This document shows, piece by piece, positions 7,272-17,043 of a DNA stretch of 59,889 nt; the first letter of the stretch is position 1, and each line of letters starts with the position of its first letter. This stretch comes from CAZZKJ01 sp964654695 (GTDB taxonomy: Bacteria > Krumholzibacteriota > Krumholzibacteriia > WVZY01). The notes under the pieces were generated by a model. That model was given only the letters and a program-made list of their open reading frames with translations, did no database searches and was not told where the DNA came from. The stretch is taken from the NCBI GenBank assembly GCA_964654695.1, contig CAZZKJ010000012.1, forward strand, positions 1-59,889. Direction: 5' to 3'. The translations under genes and the position numbers were made by a program.

Positions 7272-9068
7272 ATGCAAGCAAATCTTCGGATTCCAATTCG
7301 CCTCCTTTTCTTTATACCCGTAATCCTGGCCGCATTCACGTGTGGAAGGCAATCTCCAACATTGATCAACAGACCCCCGGTCATACAGGGGTCCTCTCCT
7401 CCAGCAGGCAAAATAAGCGCGGTTGTGGGCGATACTGTTTATTTCTTCGTCGAAGCATTTGATCCCGATAACAGTTCGTTGAATTTTGTATTTACAATCG
7501 GAGACAGCGCTGTATCCATGTACCCGGATTGGTGTTATGCTGTTGAAAATACCGGCACGTCGAGGATTGCTTGCATGGTTAGCGATGGAGAGCAGTCGGA
7601 GCGAATCGAATGGCTGGTCGAAATATCCGGACCGGAAAACCTGCCGCCTGTGATCGATTATTTTGAACCTCAAGATCTTGCGCCGTCCGTGGCGGTGGAT
7701 GATTCGATTGGTTTCAAGATCAGCGCACATGATCCGGAGGGGAAGGCCATATCATATTCTTACAGCATTGACGATTCTGTTGTCAGCCACGACTCCAGGT
7801 TCTTTAATTTCATCTTTAACTCTGGGGGCGGCATCAAGATTTGTGGAAATGCTGATGACGGTGAGCAAGTATCGAAAATAACCTGGCAAGTAAATGTGAC
7901 CTTGATTCCCGATTCCATCCCCCCTGCTGCAGTCAATATAACGGAAATCAGAACCGGCGCCAATACCGGCGAAATCAACCTGGCCTGGATAGCTGTTGGC
8001 GATGACAGCATGCTGGGAATGCCGTCCCATTATACAATTAAAACGTCATCCGTTCCGATCAATTCTGAATTCGAATGGGACAGGGCCAGCAACCGTCCCG
8101 GAGAACCAATGCCGCTGCCGCCTGAAGACACCATGAGAACGGTAATCAAGGGTTTGATTCCCATTAACGATGTGTACGCCTCAGTAAGAGCCATTGATGA
8201 ATTCGGCAATTTATCCCCTTTGGGAAATTCCCCCGGCACGGTGGTCAAGGGTCTGGAAGTTTACGGTATCATAAGAGATGCAGTCACCAATGGGCCTATC
8301 GAAAATATCCAGGTGACGATATCCCAAGTGAATGATACGACCGCGGCCGACGGTTCATTTGCAGTGGATCAATTGCCGCAGATAACATATTCGCTGCGTT
8401 TAAGCGATGAACAAAATCCATCCGTATACGGTTCCTATTTCGATGTCGATAGCGCTTATTCAATTTCGAACAAGGATATATTATATTTATGGATGATTCC
8501 AAATACACCTCTCCAGACGTCGGATTATGGCAATTTTCTTTCTTTCTTTCGTCTGATGACGAACACCGAATCGAATCCATTCGGTAACAATCTGAGACGA
8601 TGGGAGTTTCCTATTCAGATATATATACCGCCCATGTCGAGGAAAAACATCGATTACCGTAATGAAACAATTGCGGCGATCTCATTATGGGAATCCCTTG
8701 CCGGCGAGAATCTCATGGATGTTGTAGCTTCTCCGCCGGCCGTAGGCATTGAAATAGCTTATGAAGATTCGACTTATAACCGGGAAAAATTCGAAGTTAC
8801 GCAGTGGTCGGTTGACAGGTATCCAATAACCGGTATTGTCCATCTTAAAACTATTTACGATGTTTCTACTCTTCCAAGCCTCCGGGTCGTCATCCGGCAC
8901 GAACTCGGTCATGCGCTCGGACTCCAGCACAGCACCGATCCCAATCATTTGATGGTCGGCGGCAGAGTGCCCCTGGCCAGCGAGCCCACCGATGATGAAA
9001 TGAAAGTACTCTTTTCAATCCTGCACCTTCCCCGGGGCGAGGATATTCAAAATCATCTCTACAATTAG
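7272..9068 (+). CDS. secreted lipoprotein metalloprotease (metzincin type) with Ig-like and FN3-like domains
   Basis: The ATG at 7272 gives a lipoprotein signal (IRLLFFIPVILAAFTC, cysteine at about residue 21), so it is preferred over upstream in-frame starts. The middle has two repeats of a PKD/cadherin-like kind (NRPPVIQGSSPPAGK and ENLPPVIDYFEP, each followed by DSIGF-like strands and SDGEQS- or DDGEQV-like ends). Next come an FN3-like segment (GEINLAWIAVGDDS) and a carboxypeptidase-regulatory-like segment (VYGIIRDAVTNGPIENIQVT). Near the C-terminus is the zinc site HELGHALGLQH at about residue 543, followed by NHLMV, the metzincin Met-turn region. It probably cleaves proteins at the cell surface. 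It is convergent with the EPS locus. Confidence 0.82.
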   Translation: MQANLRIPIRLLFFIPVILAAFTCGRQSPTLINRPPVIQGSSPPAGKISAVVGDTVYFFVEAFDPDNSSLNFVFTIGDSAVSMYPDWCYAVENTGTSRIACMVSDGEQSERIEWLVEISGPENLPPVIDYFEPQDLAPSVAVDDSIGFKISAHDPEGKAISYSYSIDDSVVSHDSRFFNFIFNSGGGIKICGNADDGEQVSKITWQVNVTLIPDSIPPAAVNITEIRTGANTGEINLAWIAVGDDSMLGMPSHYTIKTSSVPINSEFEWDRASNRPGEPMPLPPEDTMRTVIKGLIPINDVYASVRAIDEFGNLSPLGNSPGTVVKGLEVYGIIRDAVTNGPIENIQVTISQVNDTTAADGSFAVDQLPQITYSLRLSDEQNPSVYGSYFDVDSAYSISNKDILYLWMIPNTPLQTSDYGNFLSFFRLMTNTESNPFGNNLRRWEFPIQIYIPPMSRKNIDYRNETIAAISLWESLAGENLMDVVASPPAVGIEIAYEDSTYNREKFEVTQWSVDRYPITGIVHLKTIYDVSTLPSLRVVIRHELGHALGLQHSTDPNHLMVGGRVPLASEPTDDEMKVLFSILHLPRGEDIQNHLYN

Positions 9069-9093
9069 TATTATTATCTTATAGTAAAAGGAG

Positions 9094-10191
9094 CTATTTG
9101 CTTATTTGGATCGCTGTTTTCATCGGAATATCCTGGCTATTATTGCCGATTCTGGACTCAGTCAGGTGGGCGGGCGCGCTTTGCTGCAGGAATTTTACGT
9201 TGGAATAAACCGGATCATCGGGATTTGCAATATTACGCTTAAGAAGGTTATCATAAATTTCCCGTATTCCATCGGTTATGCAATACTTGGTTTTATATTT
9301 CAATCTGCGTGATAATTTTGTAAAATCCACCCTGTAGTTACGCGGATCCAAGGCTTCGCGGTTTTCTCGCAAAACACAGTTCGGAGTAACGTCAACTACT
9401 TTTTTCCCGAGAGTTGATATAGTCATATTGAGATTGTTTCCTCCGGCATTGAAAATTTCCGATTGCACACAGTCAAGCGGTGCCTCGATTATGGCAATAA
9501 TAGCTTCTGCCGCGTCTCGCACATGAAGGTGAGGTCTCCATTGGTTGCCCCCGAATACATCCACGAGGTTTCGGTGAAAAGCATTTGATGTCATGGTATT
9601 GACGACAAGATCAAACCTCGGCCGGAACGACCATCCGAACAAAGTTGCAAAGCGAAGAATTGTAAGAGATGTTGATGATTTGTGCGAGCCTGAGAGCAAA
9701 AACAGCTCGCTTGCCAATTTTGATTGAGCGTATAAAGAAACGGGGTAAAGAAAAGAGTTTTCGTGCAGCAGACTATCCGCGCATCCGTAGACGCTGCATG
9801 TAGATGCCTGTATAAATCTCTCGGCGCCATATTTAGAGGCCGCATTGAAAAGTTCGGCGGTGGAGGTTGCATTTACTGACTTCGTATCAGAAGGGTTTAT
9901 TTCGCATGCCGCATCACCCACAATAGCAGCGAGGTTTATAATTATGTGCTTGCCCGGTATAATCTTTGATAGTTTTCTGTTATCTCTAATATCTCCTTTT
10001 ACGATGAAGAGAAAGTCATCTTGTTGAAGACTGGATAAAGATTTGGAACCGTACAAAAAACTGTCATAAACTGTTACTGTATATTTCAATTTTAAAAGTC
10101 TTCTTACCAATACGGAACCGAGATACCCCGCGCCTCCGAGGACCAGGACTTGTTTATCGGCAATTGAATCAATACGGCTGGGATTATTCAT
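9094..10191 (-). CDS. NAD-dependent nucleotide-sugar epimerase/dehydratase (extended SDR)
   Basis: The 365-residue protein has an N-terminal Rossmann motif GGAGYLGSVLVRRLL (GxxGxxG), then VKGDIRD, INLAAIVGD, the catalytic Ser/Thr region with STCSVYG and the SLYAQSKLASELF form of YxxxK (Tyr and Lys present). These are hallmarks of the UDP-glucose 4-epimerase/dTDP-glucose dehydratase family, which changes nucleotide-sugar stereochemistry or oxidation in the cytoplasm. The substrate is unknown. It is the last of three minus-strand genes (glycosyltransferase, DegT aminotransferase, this gene), consistent with making a rare sugar for the surface polysaccharide. It ends 25 bases from the convergent metzincin gene; no terminator is obvious between them. 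Confidence 0.88.
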   Translation of the reverse strand: MNNPSRIDSIADKQVLVLGGAGYLGSVLVRRLLKLKYTVTVYDSFLYGSKSLSSLQQDDFLFIVKGDIRDNRKLSKIIPGKHIIINLAAIVGDAACEINPSDTKSVNATSTAELFNAASKYGAERFIQASTCSVYGCADSLLHENSFLYPVSLYAQSKLASELFLLSGSHKSSTSLTILRFATLFGWSFRPRFDLVVNTMTSNAFHRNLVDVFGGNQWRPHLHVRDAAEAIIAIIEAPLDCVQSEIFNAGGNNLNMTISTLGKKVVDVTPNCVLRENREALDPRNYRVDFTKLSRRLKYKTKYCITDGIREIYDNLLKRNIANPDDPVYSNVKFLQQSAPAHLTESRIGNNSQDIPMKTAIQISK

Positions 10192-10226
10192 AAAACGTTC
10201 CTCCAGTTATTTTCATGACTTTGCCA

Positions 10227-11429
10227 TCAAACCGTTTCCAAAAGGGCTGATGGATCCCTTTGGCTGTCCTTGATGTGATGAAATGTTTTAATAGCCTCGC
10301 AAATGTATTCAATATCATCGCGTCCGAGCTGGGAGTGAATGGGAAGCGACAGAACGTGTCTGCTTATGTATTCTGTTATCTCCATGAGTGAATTCTGTAA
10401 GAGTATTCCCTTGTATGCGCTTTGCAAATGAAGGGGAGGGTAAAAATATTTTCTTACGCCTATTCCGCGAGAAGCCAGAAAGTCTGCCAACAAGTTTCTG
10501 TTGGCGCCAAATCGAGATTCGTCGATAACTAATGTAAAATCCTTATAGCTGGAAACATTCCCCGGGTAGACTTTTTGAAACTCTATTCCCGGTACATCGC
10601 AAAGCAGATTTATGTACATTTGTGCAATGCTGTTTCTGAGGGTGATTTCCTTTTCTGCATGATCGAGGGTTGCTGTGCCTAGGATCGCGTTAAACTCCCC
10701 CATGCGCCCGTTGAATCCTATATGCTTGCAGTCATAGCTACCGTCGTCGCCGTAGTTCCTGAATATTTTGAGTTCTTTTGCCAGATTCGCATCGTTCGTG
10801 GCAATGATTCCACCTTCTCCGGCTGTAATAATCTTAGTGGGAGTAAGACTGAAAATTTCTGCATGTCCTCCGAACCCCACGCTGAGCCCTTGGTATTTCG
10901 AACCAAAAGCATGAGCGGAATCGAATATAAGCTCGAGATTGTGAACATTAGCGAATTCTTCCAAGGCATATACATCTGCAGGATTACCGAAGGTATGAAC
11001 AGCCAAAACTGCTTTTGTCCTTGGCGATACCGCTCGTCCGCAATCCCGCAGACTGATTGTAAAGTCGCGTTTATCGCAATCAACAAATACAGGTTCGAGT
11101 CCTGCCCAAAAACAGGCGTGCCCCGTTGCTGAAAAGGTAAAGCTTGGAACCAAAATCTCTCCTTTTATGCCAAGTGATTTCAGAGTCATAATCAGTCCGG
11201 CAGTACAATTAGTCACGGCAACAGCATGGCCGACTCCCAGGAAATGAGCACAGCGCTTTTCGAATTCCTCCACGTTTCTTCCGTTGGTCAACATTCCGGA
11301 TGCAAGCATGCTTTTGATTTTTTGACTAACTTCATCGAATCTTGGCGTATATGGCTTGACTATGGGAATCGAGCGACCGTTTTCATTATCATGTGGCAGG
11401 ATTGTCTGCGTATTCTTGGTTTCAGCCAT
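10227..11429 (-). CDS. DegT/DnrJ/EryC1-family PLP-dependent sugar aminotransferase
   Basis: The frame opens at 11474, but GAGGAGG lies just upstream of the ATG at 11429, which is the preferred start (about 400 residues). Motifs match sugar aminotransferases: IPIVKPYTP, GMLTNGRNVEEFEKR, VAVTNCTAGLIM, ILVPSFTFSATGHA, PVFVDCD, DSAHAFGS, and the PLP lysine in SLTPTKIITAGEGG, followed by IGFNGRMGEFNAILG. Such enzymes transfer an amino group from glutamate to a keto-sugar nucleotide. It lies between a GT4 gene and an SDR gene in one minus-strand operon, suggesting synthesis of an amino sugar for the polysaccharide. The exact sugar is not determinable. Confidence 0.9.
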   Translation of the reverse strand: MAETKNTQTILPHDNENGRSIPIVKPYTPRFDEVSQKIKSMLASGMLTNGRNVEEFEKRCAHFLGVGHAVAVTNCTAGLIMTLKSLGIKGEILVPSFTFSATGHACFWAGLEPVFVDCDKRDFTISLRDCGRAVSPRTKAVLAVHTFGNPADVYALEEFANVHNLELIFDSAHAFGSKYQGLSVGFGGHAEIFSLTPTKIITAGEGGIIATNDANLAKELKIFRNYGDDGSYDCKHIGFNGRMGEFNAILGTATLDHAEKEITLRNSIAQMYINLLCDVPGIEFQKVYPGNVSSYKDFTLVIDESRFGANRNLLADFLASRGIGVRKYFYPPLHLQSAYKGILLQNSLMEITEYISRHVLSLPIHSQLGRDDIEYICEAIKTFHHIKDSQRDPSALLETV

Positions 11430-11486
11430 TGAATCCTCCTCGATTCGTATTAAATAATTCCTCAAAAGCATCAACGTTTTGGGCGA

Positions 11487-12731
11487 TCAGGATGCCGATG
11501 TTTTCTCCAAATCGTAATTTGTGTCCGACTTGCCGATGCTCCTGCCGTTGCTTTTCACATATTTCTGCTGCGGGCATGCCACTCCGAGTTCTTCATATGC
11601 GGTGCTAATAATTTCAACGACCCGCTTCTCATCGAGAAACTGGTGTGCGAACCTTCGTGCATTGCGTGATATTTCAAACCTGAGCTGCTCATCCTTGATT
11701 AACTCGTTGATGGCATTCGCCAGTTCGGATGCGCTTCTGGATGAAACCAGCAAGCCGGTCTTCCTATCTTTAACCAGTTCTCTGCAGCCCCTTATGTTGG
11801 AAGCAACGACTGGAGTTCCCATGGCAAATGCTTCACAAATAGATCTTGGAAGCCCCTCGCGGTAAGATGGAAGTGTGAAGATATCCATGGCCAGCAGCCA
11901 TCCAGGGATATTTTCCTGATAACCCGTGAAATGCACATTCGAGGATATTCCGAAAGATGCAGCCAGATGCCGAAGCTCATTCTTAAGAGGACCTTCTCCG
12001 ATTATGACCAGATGAATATTTGTTTTGGACTTTCTCAAGATATTACGGACGGCCGCCAACAGTTCCTTCAATCCTTTTTCGTTATTCAAGCGCGCAATGA
12101 TTCCGATCAGTATGCAATCGAGCGGAATGTTGAAGCTGAGACGAAACAGACGGGCTTCTTCTCTATATTTGGTATTATTCGGATTGAAACGTTCCAAATC
12201 AATTCCGTTACCAAGATGCATGAGTTTATTTCTTGGAGCAATATTGAGTCTTATGGTTGTTTCGACGTCTTCAGCGCTTTGCATAAAGATAATATTTGTT
12301 AATTTGAAAGTAAGCCGGTATACGACTACGAACAGTTTCTTCATCAATGGATTCATGTGTTCATGAAAATAAAAACCATGAACAGTGCTCACTATGTTTG
12401 GCACGCCGGCCAAAGCTGCGGCCCAGCATCCCAGTATGCCTGCTTTGTTGGTATGTGCATGAACCAAACGGGGTTTAAGACGATAAAAACAAAGGGACAT
12501 CGCCAGGAGACTGTAGAGGTCGAGAATTGGATTTATCCGTCTGTAGATCGGCAGGACCCTATAATGAAACTTTTCTTCGTTCAGTTCATTATAAAACTCT
12601 CCCGAACCGCTCAGGGCAAAAACGTCATATCCAAGCTTTTCAAGAATCCTAAGCTGGTTTTTCAGCAGATATTTGATCGACATATCCGCCGTACAAATAT
12701 GGGCAATTCTGGGTCTCGAACTCAGAGCCAT
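11487..12731 (-). CDS. glycosyltransferase family 4
   Basis: The 414-residue protein has the GT-B fold layout: an N-terminal acceptor domain (PRIAHICTADMS, LVHAHTNKAGILGCWAA, NIVSTVHGFYFHE) and a C-terminal donor domain (LIGIIARLNNEKGLKELL, VIIGEGPLKNELRHLA, VHFTGYQENIPGWLLAMDIF). The E-x7-E retaining signature is at SYREGLPRSICEAFAMGTPVVA. It transfers a sugar from a nucleotide donor to a polysaccharide intermediate on the inner side of the membrane. It is first in the three-gene minus-strand operon and is divergent from the Wza-like gene across about 390 bases. Confidence 0.92.
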   Translation of the reverse strand: MALSSRPRIAHICTADMSIKYLLKNQLRILEKLGYDVFALSGSGEFYNELNEEKFHYRVLPIYRRINPILDLYSLLAMSLCFYRLKPRLVHAHTNKAGILGCWAAALAGVPNIVSTVHGFYFHEHMNPLMKKLFVVVYRLTFKLTNIIFMQSAEDVETTIRLNIAPRNKLMHLGNGIDLERFNPNNTKYREEARLFRLSFNIPLDCILIGIIARLNNEKGLKELLAAVRNILRKSKTNIHLVIIGEGPLKNELRHLAASFGISSNVHFTGYQENIPGWLLAMDIFTLPSYREGLPRSICEAFAMGTPVVASNIRGCRELVKDRKTGLLVSSRSASELANAINELIKDEQLRFEISRNARRFAHQFLDEKRVVEIISTAYEELGVACPQQKYVKSNGRSIGKSDTNYDLEKTSAS

Positions 12732-13123
12732 TTAATTCTCCCCGTTCAATATCTTGTAGAATTCCTATTCGTCAGATACTTCGAAAGCTTTAGCGCTAAG
12801 ATGAATTGCAAATAATCGGTATTCGAGGAAGATTTGAAGAAATTAATGCCTGGTAAAGGAGCTTATTCCGGAAATTCTTGCCGACCGGTCATGGCGTTAA
12901 TCCTGGTTTGGTGAAAAGCGGGCAGGATGCATCTAAATACAGATGTAACTATTGTATTGGTTATGTGTTGAGCATTCTTTAATCAAGGCCATCCAACGTA
13001 ATAGTGGTACGGAAGTTGTTAGAGAATATGGGAATGAAAATAAATCGAAGGCCTTCAGGGCATCGATACTTTTTAGTTAAGGTGCTTTCTGAAGAACTTA
13101 TGAATTGTTACAAGGGGAAAGTT
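12732..13123. other. divergent intergenic region of the EPS locus (about 390 bases)
   Basis: It separates the GT4 gene (minus) from the Wza-like exporter (plus) and should hold both promoters. No convincing -35/-10 pair, sigma-54 site or JUMPstart-like element was found on either strand by eye. The frame of the exporter extends into it (from 13004), but the signal peptide and the AAGGGG ribosome site place the start at 13124. Confidence 0.4.
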
Positions 13124-15388
13124 ATGAAAAAGCTTTTTGTGTTTTCTTTATTAACGGCTCTATTCTCGGCTCAAGCGGTTCTGGCAACCCAGGAAGAGGA
13201 CTTAAAAAAATATCTAAAAAGCAAAAAAGGGCAACCACCACAGCAATCTTATAAAACTCCGGATATTTACAATAAAGTGCCTCCTAAAAACGCGTTAACG
13301 GAAGAAGATGCATCAACAACTCCTGCCCCGGCAGGAATAAGGCCTTTTGGATATGATTTATTTGATGCACCTCTGCAGGAATTTCTTTTGCCTTCCGAGG
13401 CCCCGGTGCCAGAGAATTATGTTCTCGGCCCCGGAGATAATATCATCCTAAATTTATGGGGCAGAGTCGAAAAGACATATAACCTTATCATCGACAGGGA
13501 AGGAAAAGTATTCATACCGAAAGCCGGCGAGATTACTATTTGGGGACTTACGTTGGAGCAGGCTGAAAATAAAGTAGAGCAGCTGTTGTCGACTATATAT
13601 TCAGATTTTAGTTTGAGCGCGGTTTTAGGAAAGATCAAATCAATAAAAGTTTTTGTTTATGGAGAAGTAAAGCGTCCAGGAGCATATACGGTAAGCTCAT
13701 TATCGACATTATTCAACGTGTTATACATGTCTGGAGGCCCGAATGCCAGGGGATCCCTGCGCAATATACAGGTATTCAGAAACAGCAATAAACTCAAGAC
13801 GATAGATTTGTACGGCTTGTTGCTGCACGGGCGCAACCAGGACGTAAGGCTTGCGAACAATGATGTGATATTCATTCCGGTGGTTTCAATTACGGCCACG
13901 ATCTCAGGATGCATAAAAAGATCGGCAGTTTATGAGCTTCTGGGAGGAGAGAGGGTAAAAGATCTTATAGATCTGGCAGGAGGGCTTAAACCGGATGCAT
14001 TTCTCGACAGAATCTCATTGGAGAGAATTGAACAAAACAGCAAAAGAATTGTCCTGGATTTAAACATGGATGGCAGCACAGACAACAAGGATAATCTTTT
14101 GCTCAAAGATGGAGACATCGTAAGGATTTATTCGGTTTATAATTATCAGGAAAATACTGTTGTTCTCGAAGGCAGTGTGAAATATCCGGGCGTTTTTGAA
14201 TACAAAACCAATATGCGGGTCAAGGATCTCATAGATAACGGGGGACAGTTAACGGTGGCATCCTATTTGAATCGAGCCAACCTTGTTCGTACGTATGATG
14301 ATTTATCCAAGGAAGTATTCGCGGTCGATCTCAATGCTGTAATATCAGGCGACAGTACAGCTGATATTTGGCTCAAAGAAAGAGATAAATTGATCGTATT
14401 CGACAAAGATGAAGTAAGGCATGTGCCTTATGTAAGCATAGAAGGAAAAATCAAGAAAAAGGGTTCATATGAATTAACTAAAAATATGAGGCTTAGCGAT
14501 TTAATATTCCTCGCAGGGGGCTTGGATAAAAGCGCATATCTTCTATATGCAGAAATAGCCAGGATGAGCAGCGGAAAACCATCCAAGATACTTCATGTAA
14601 ATCTCGATAATTGTCTAAAAACACCTTATGGATCGGATGATAATTTTCTGAAAGAAGATGATAAGATATTCATTAGAGAAATACCCGAATGGAAACTTCA
14701 TGCTCTGGTACAGCTCGGCGGAGAAGTCCGGTTCCCAGGCCGGTACGCTTTGATGAAAAAGCATGAAATGTTATCCGAGCTCATCGAAAGAGCCGGAGGC
14801 TTTACGGAAAATGCATTTTTACGCGGAGCTATTTTTGAAAGAATTTCAATTGCTAATGATCTCAAACGGCAAAGGCTGAACGATATAATGATAAATCTTC
14901 AAGAAGTAACAGCTGATACTGTTGTTCAGAAAATCCAGGAAAAGCAGCTTAATGCAATCAGATCCAACGAAGTTAATAGAATAATACTTGACCTCGAAGA
15001 TCTCTTTCTGCGAAACGACATAAGCCAGGATATCGAACTTCGGGAAGACGACCGGATTTTCATTCCGGAAATGCCCAGCGGCGTGCACGTATTGGGAGCG
15101 GTGGCTTCAAGCGGAACTATCAAGTTTTTGGAATCCAGAAATTATAAGTACTATCTCAAGCAAGCGGGAGGCATAGTAAAAAGCGCGGACAAGAATGAAA
15201 TAAGAATAGTCAAGCCTGACGGCAAAGTATTCAAAAAGAAACTTACAAAAGTAAAAATTGAAATAGGCGATAGTATAGTAATACCGAAAAGAGTGCTTAA
15301 AGATAGGGAATGGTTAAAAATATTCACAAGTTCATTCACGATATTGAGCGGAGCTCTGACTACCGTGTACGTTCTATCAAGATTATAG
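13124..15388 (+). CDS. Wza-type polysaccharide export protein with multiple SLBB domains
   Basis: The ATG at 13124 follows AAGGGG and begins a clear signal peptide (MKKLFVFSLLTALFSAQAVL), giving 754 residues. After a Pro-rich linker, residues of about 94-180 are the Poly_export domain (NYVLGPGDNIILNLWGRVEK, IDREGKVFIPKAGEI). About six SLBB-like repeats follow, each with a G-x-V/I-x-x-P/K-G-x-Y/F core (YGEVKRPGAYTV, SGCIKRSAVYEL, EGSVKYPGVFEY, EGKIKKKGSYEL, GGEVRFPGRYAL, GAVASSGTIKF). A hydrophobic C-terminal helix (ILSGALTTVYVL) may span the outer membrane. Wza-type proteins form the outer-membrane channel for capsule or EPS. The six-repeat form is longer than E. coli Wza (about 380 residues) and probably bridges the periplasm further. 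No lipobox is evident. Confidence 0.9.
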   Translation: MKKLFVFSLLTALFSAQAVLATQEEDLKKYLKSKKGQPPQQSYKTPDIYNKVPPKNALTEEDASTTPAPAGIRPFGYDLFDAPLQEFLLPSEAPVPENYVLGPGDNIILNLWGRVEKTYNLIIDREGKVFIPKAGEITIWGLTLEQAENKVEQLLSTIYSDFSLSAVLGKIKSIKVFVYGEVKRPGAYTVSSLSTLFNVLYMSGGPNARGSLRNIQVFRNSNKLKTIDLYGLLLHGRNQDVRLANNDVIFIPVVSITATISGCIKRSAVYELLGGERVKDLIDLAGGLKPDAFLDRISLERIEQNSKRIVLDLNMDGSTDNKDNLLLKDGDIVRIYSVYNYQENTVVLEGSVKYPGVFEYKTNMRVKDLIDNGGQLTVASYLNRANLVRTYDDLSKEVFAVDLNAVISGDSTADIWLKERDKLIVFDKDEVRHVPYVSIEGKIKKKGSYELTKNMRLSDLIFLAGGLDKSAYLLYAEIARMSSGKPSKILHVNLDNCLKTPYGSDDNFLKEDDKIFIREIPEWKLHALVQLGGEVRFPGRYALMKKHEMLSELIERAGGFTENAFLRGAIFERISIANDLKRQRLNDIMINLQEVTADTVVQKIQEKQLNAIRSNEVNRIILDLEDLFLRNDISQDIELREDDRIFIPEMPSGVHVLGAVASSGTIKFLESRNYKYYLKQAGGIVKSADKNEIRIVKPDGKVFKKKLTKVKIEIGDSIVIPKRVLKDREWLKIFTSSFTILSGALTTVYVLSRL

Positions 15389-15404
15389 GAAAAGGAACCA
15401 ACCA

Positions 15405-16337
15405 ATGAACATTGTTGAAATTGCCCGGTTAATAATCCGGAAGAGACGGCTATTGGCGGCGGTGATCGCCGTTGTTTTGACCGTGACGCTCTTTATTTGC
15501 TATTTTGCGCCGCAATATTTTACATCCTCTTTTGTTATCCTTCCGAACCCTGGAGCAAGCCTCGGGCAGGGAGCCAGCCTGGGACTGAGTGCGATTTCCG
15601 GAGGGGAACTTGCTAGATTTACAGGTTTGAACGCAATATTACCGAAAATTATTGAAAATGATATGTTTTTGCTGGATGTCGCCGGAAGACGTGTCAATGT
15701 GTGGACAAAGAAAGGGTTAGAGCAAATAAGCCTGGCAGACCTGCTGGGAAATTCGGATCAAGGAAGAATCATAAGATTTGCAAAGCAAAGGATCACCGCA
15801 GAACTCAACAAAATGAACGGTTGCTTAAAAGTTAGTGTTTCTACACCCTACCCGGAAATGAGCTATAAAGTAGCATGCTATGTCTTAAATAAGCTCGAGG
15901 ATCATTTCACGAAGCAGAGAAATGAGCTTAAACGGATTAATGAAGCCTACTATTCCTCGAGGATTGCAGAGGCATTCAATGTGCTGAGTTATGCGGAGGA
16001 AAATCTAAGTGTGTTTCTCGGCCGAAATCGGGGCTGGGAAGACAGCGATCATCCTGAAGAGAAGCTTGAATTGGAACGGCTGAAAAGAAAACAAAATATT
16101 TGCGTTGGTGTATACTTAAATCTGCAGAAGAGAAGGGAAATAGAAGATAATAAAATAAGGGAAATCATACCTCCATTGGCGACAATCGATTATCCGGAAA
16201 TACCGCTATTGAAGTCCGCGCCGAAAAGAAAGCTGATTATGCTGAAAGGCATGATGGTTACAGGATTATTGTTGGTTCTTGTGCTTGTGTCGAGCGCACA
16301 AAAAGACAGGCTGCTTGGGGAAGCGCGGCCCTTTTAA
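15405..16337 (+). CDS. Wzz/GumC-type polysaccharide chain-length determinant (no kinase domain)
   Basis: It starts 16 bases after the exporter, so the two form an operon. The 310-residue protein has an N-terminal membrane helix (RLLAAVIAVVLTVTLFICYF), a periplasmic part with helical segments (ISGGELARFTGLNAIL, INEAYYSSRIAEAFNVLSYA) and a second helix near the C-terminus (GMMVTGLLLVLVLVSSA). The Wzz domain Y-F-T-S-S-F-V-I-L-P start is typical. These proteins set polysaccharide length with a Wzy polymerase. There is no fused cytoplasmic BY-kinase. It ends four bases from the convergent methyltransferase gene. Confidence 0.85.
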   Translation: MNIVEIARLIIRKRRLLAAVIAVVLTVTLFICYFAPQYFTSSFVILPNPGASLGQGASLGLSAISGGELARFTGLNAILPKIIENDMFLLDVAGRRVNVWTKKGLEQISLADLLGNSDQGRIIRFAKQRITAELNKMNGCLKVSVSTPYPEMSYKVACYVLNKLEDHFTKQRNELKRINEAYYSSRIAEAFNVLSYAEENLSVFLGRNRGWEDSDHPEEKLELERLKRKQNICVGVYLNLQKRREIEDNKIREIIPPLATIDYPEIPLLKSAPKRKLIMLKGMMVTGLLLVLVLVSSAQKDRLLGEARPF

Positions 16338-16341
16338 TATT

Positions 16342-17043
16342 TCATCCAGACTTCTTTCCAATAAATGTGAATCCTGATGCAGCGATATGAGCCATTCCGT
16401 GATTATTGACGAGTCTGTCGGTATATTTAAACGGCTGCAATGCCCATCCAAACATTACCTTAAGGAATTTGTACATTGTGATATTGTTAAAAGAAAATAA
16501 CTGAGAGAAATATTCCCGTCCGATCCACATATACGATGAACCGGCTCCCCGTGTAATAGAACAATCGATTTTTTCAAAACGCTTAAAGAGATTTTGTATT
16601 CCGTCAATTGTATATCGTTGGAAGTCGCCGGGACTTGGGTGATATCCCTGCATAAACGGTATCGATGAATAAACGCGACCGCCGGGTTTTAGAACCCTTT
16701 CTATCTCTTTGACAGCTGCATCCGGCTTATGAACATGTTCAAGAACTCCCCTTATTATAACGCCATCCAAAGATCCATTTTGAAATGGGAGCTGGAATAG
16801 ATTGCCAATAACATCTACGCCTCCGGAGTATACAAAATCCACCCCTATACAATGGGATGACACTTTCTTATATCCGCTTCCCAAGTCTGCAATAAGCGCA
16901 TTTGCCGGAAAAGAAGACAGAAAGGAATTGAGTTTGCCCTTCTGAAGGAAGTTCGTAACATTCGATGGCGGCTCGAGAATTTTGCGAATTTGTTTTACGA
17001 GTCCAGGCAATTTACCCTCCTTGATGATTGAGCAATCATACAA
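16342..17043 (-). CDS. class I SAM-dependent methyltransferase
   Basis: The 233-residue protein shows SAM-fold motif I as LIADLGSGYKKV, an acidic second strand (CIGVDFVYSGG), a central LPFQNGSLDGVIIRGVLEHV and the post-motif FYRVLKPGGR-like element (IERVLKPGGRVYSSIP). These match the Methyltransf_11 type that often modifies sugars or lipids in polysaccharide loci. The start overlaps the end of the ligase gene by eight bases, so it is the last gene of a minus-strand operon (Wzz-like, GT4, ligase, methyltransferase). The acceptor is unknown; methylation of a terminal sugar could cap chain growth, which would be an inference. Confidence 0.85.
   Translation of the reverse strand: MYDCSIIKEGKLPGLVKQIRKILEPPSNVTNFLQKGKLNSFLSSFPANALIADLGSGYKKVSSHCIGVDFVYSGGVDVIGNLFQLPFQNGSLDGVIIRGVLEHVHKPDAAVKEIERVLKPGGRVYSSIPFMQGYHPSPGDFQRYTIDGIQNLFKRFEKIDCSITRGAGSSYMWIGREYFSQLFSFNNITMYKFLKVMFGWALQPFKYTDRLVNNHGMAHIAASGFTFIGKKSG

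Noticed and set aside
12900..13000. Possible sigma-54 element (TGGTTATGTGTTGAGC) before the Wza-like gene
   Set aside because: The GG to GC spacing is 11 instead of 10 bases and the -12 block does not fit.
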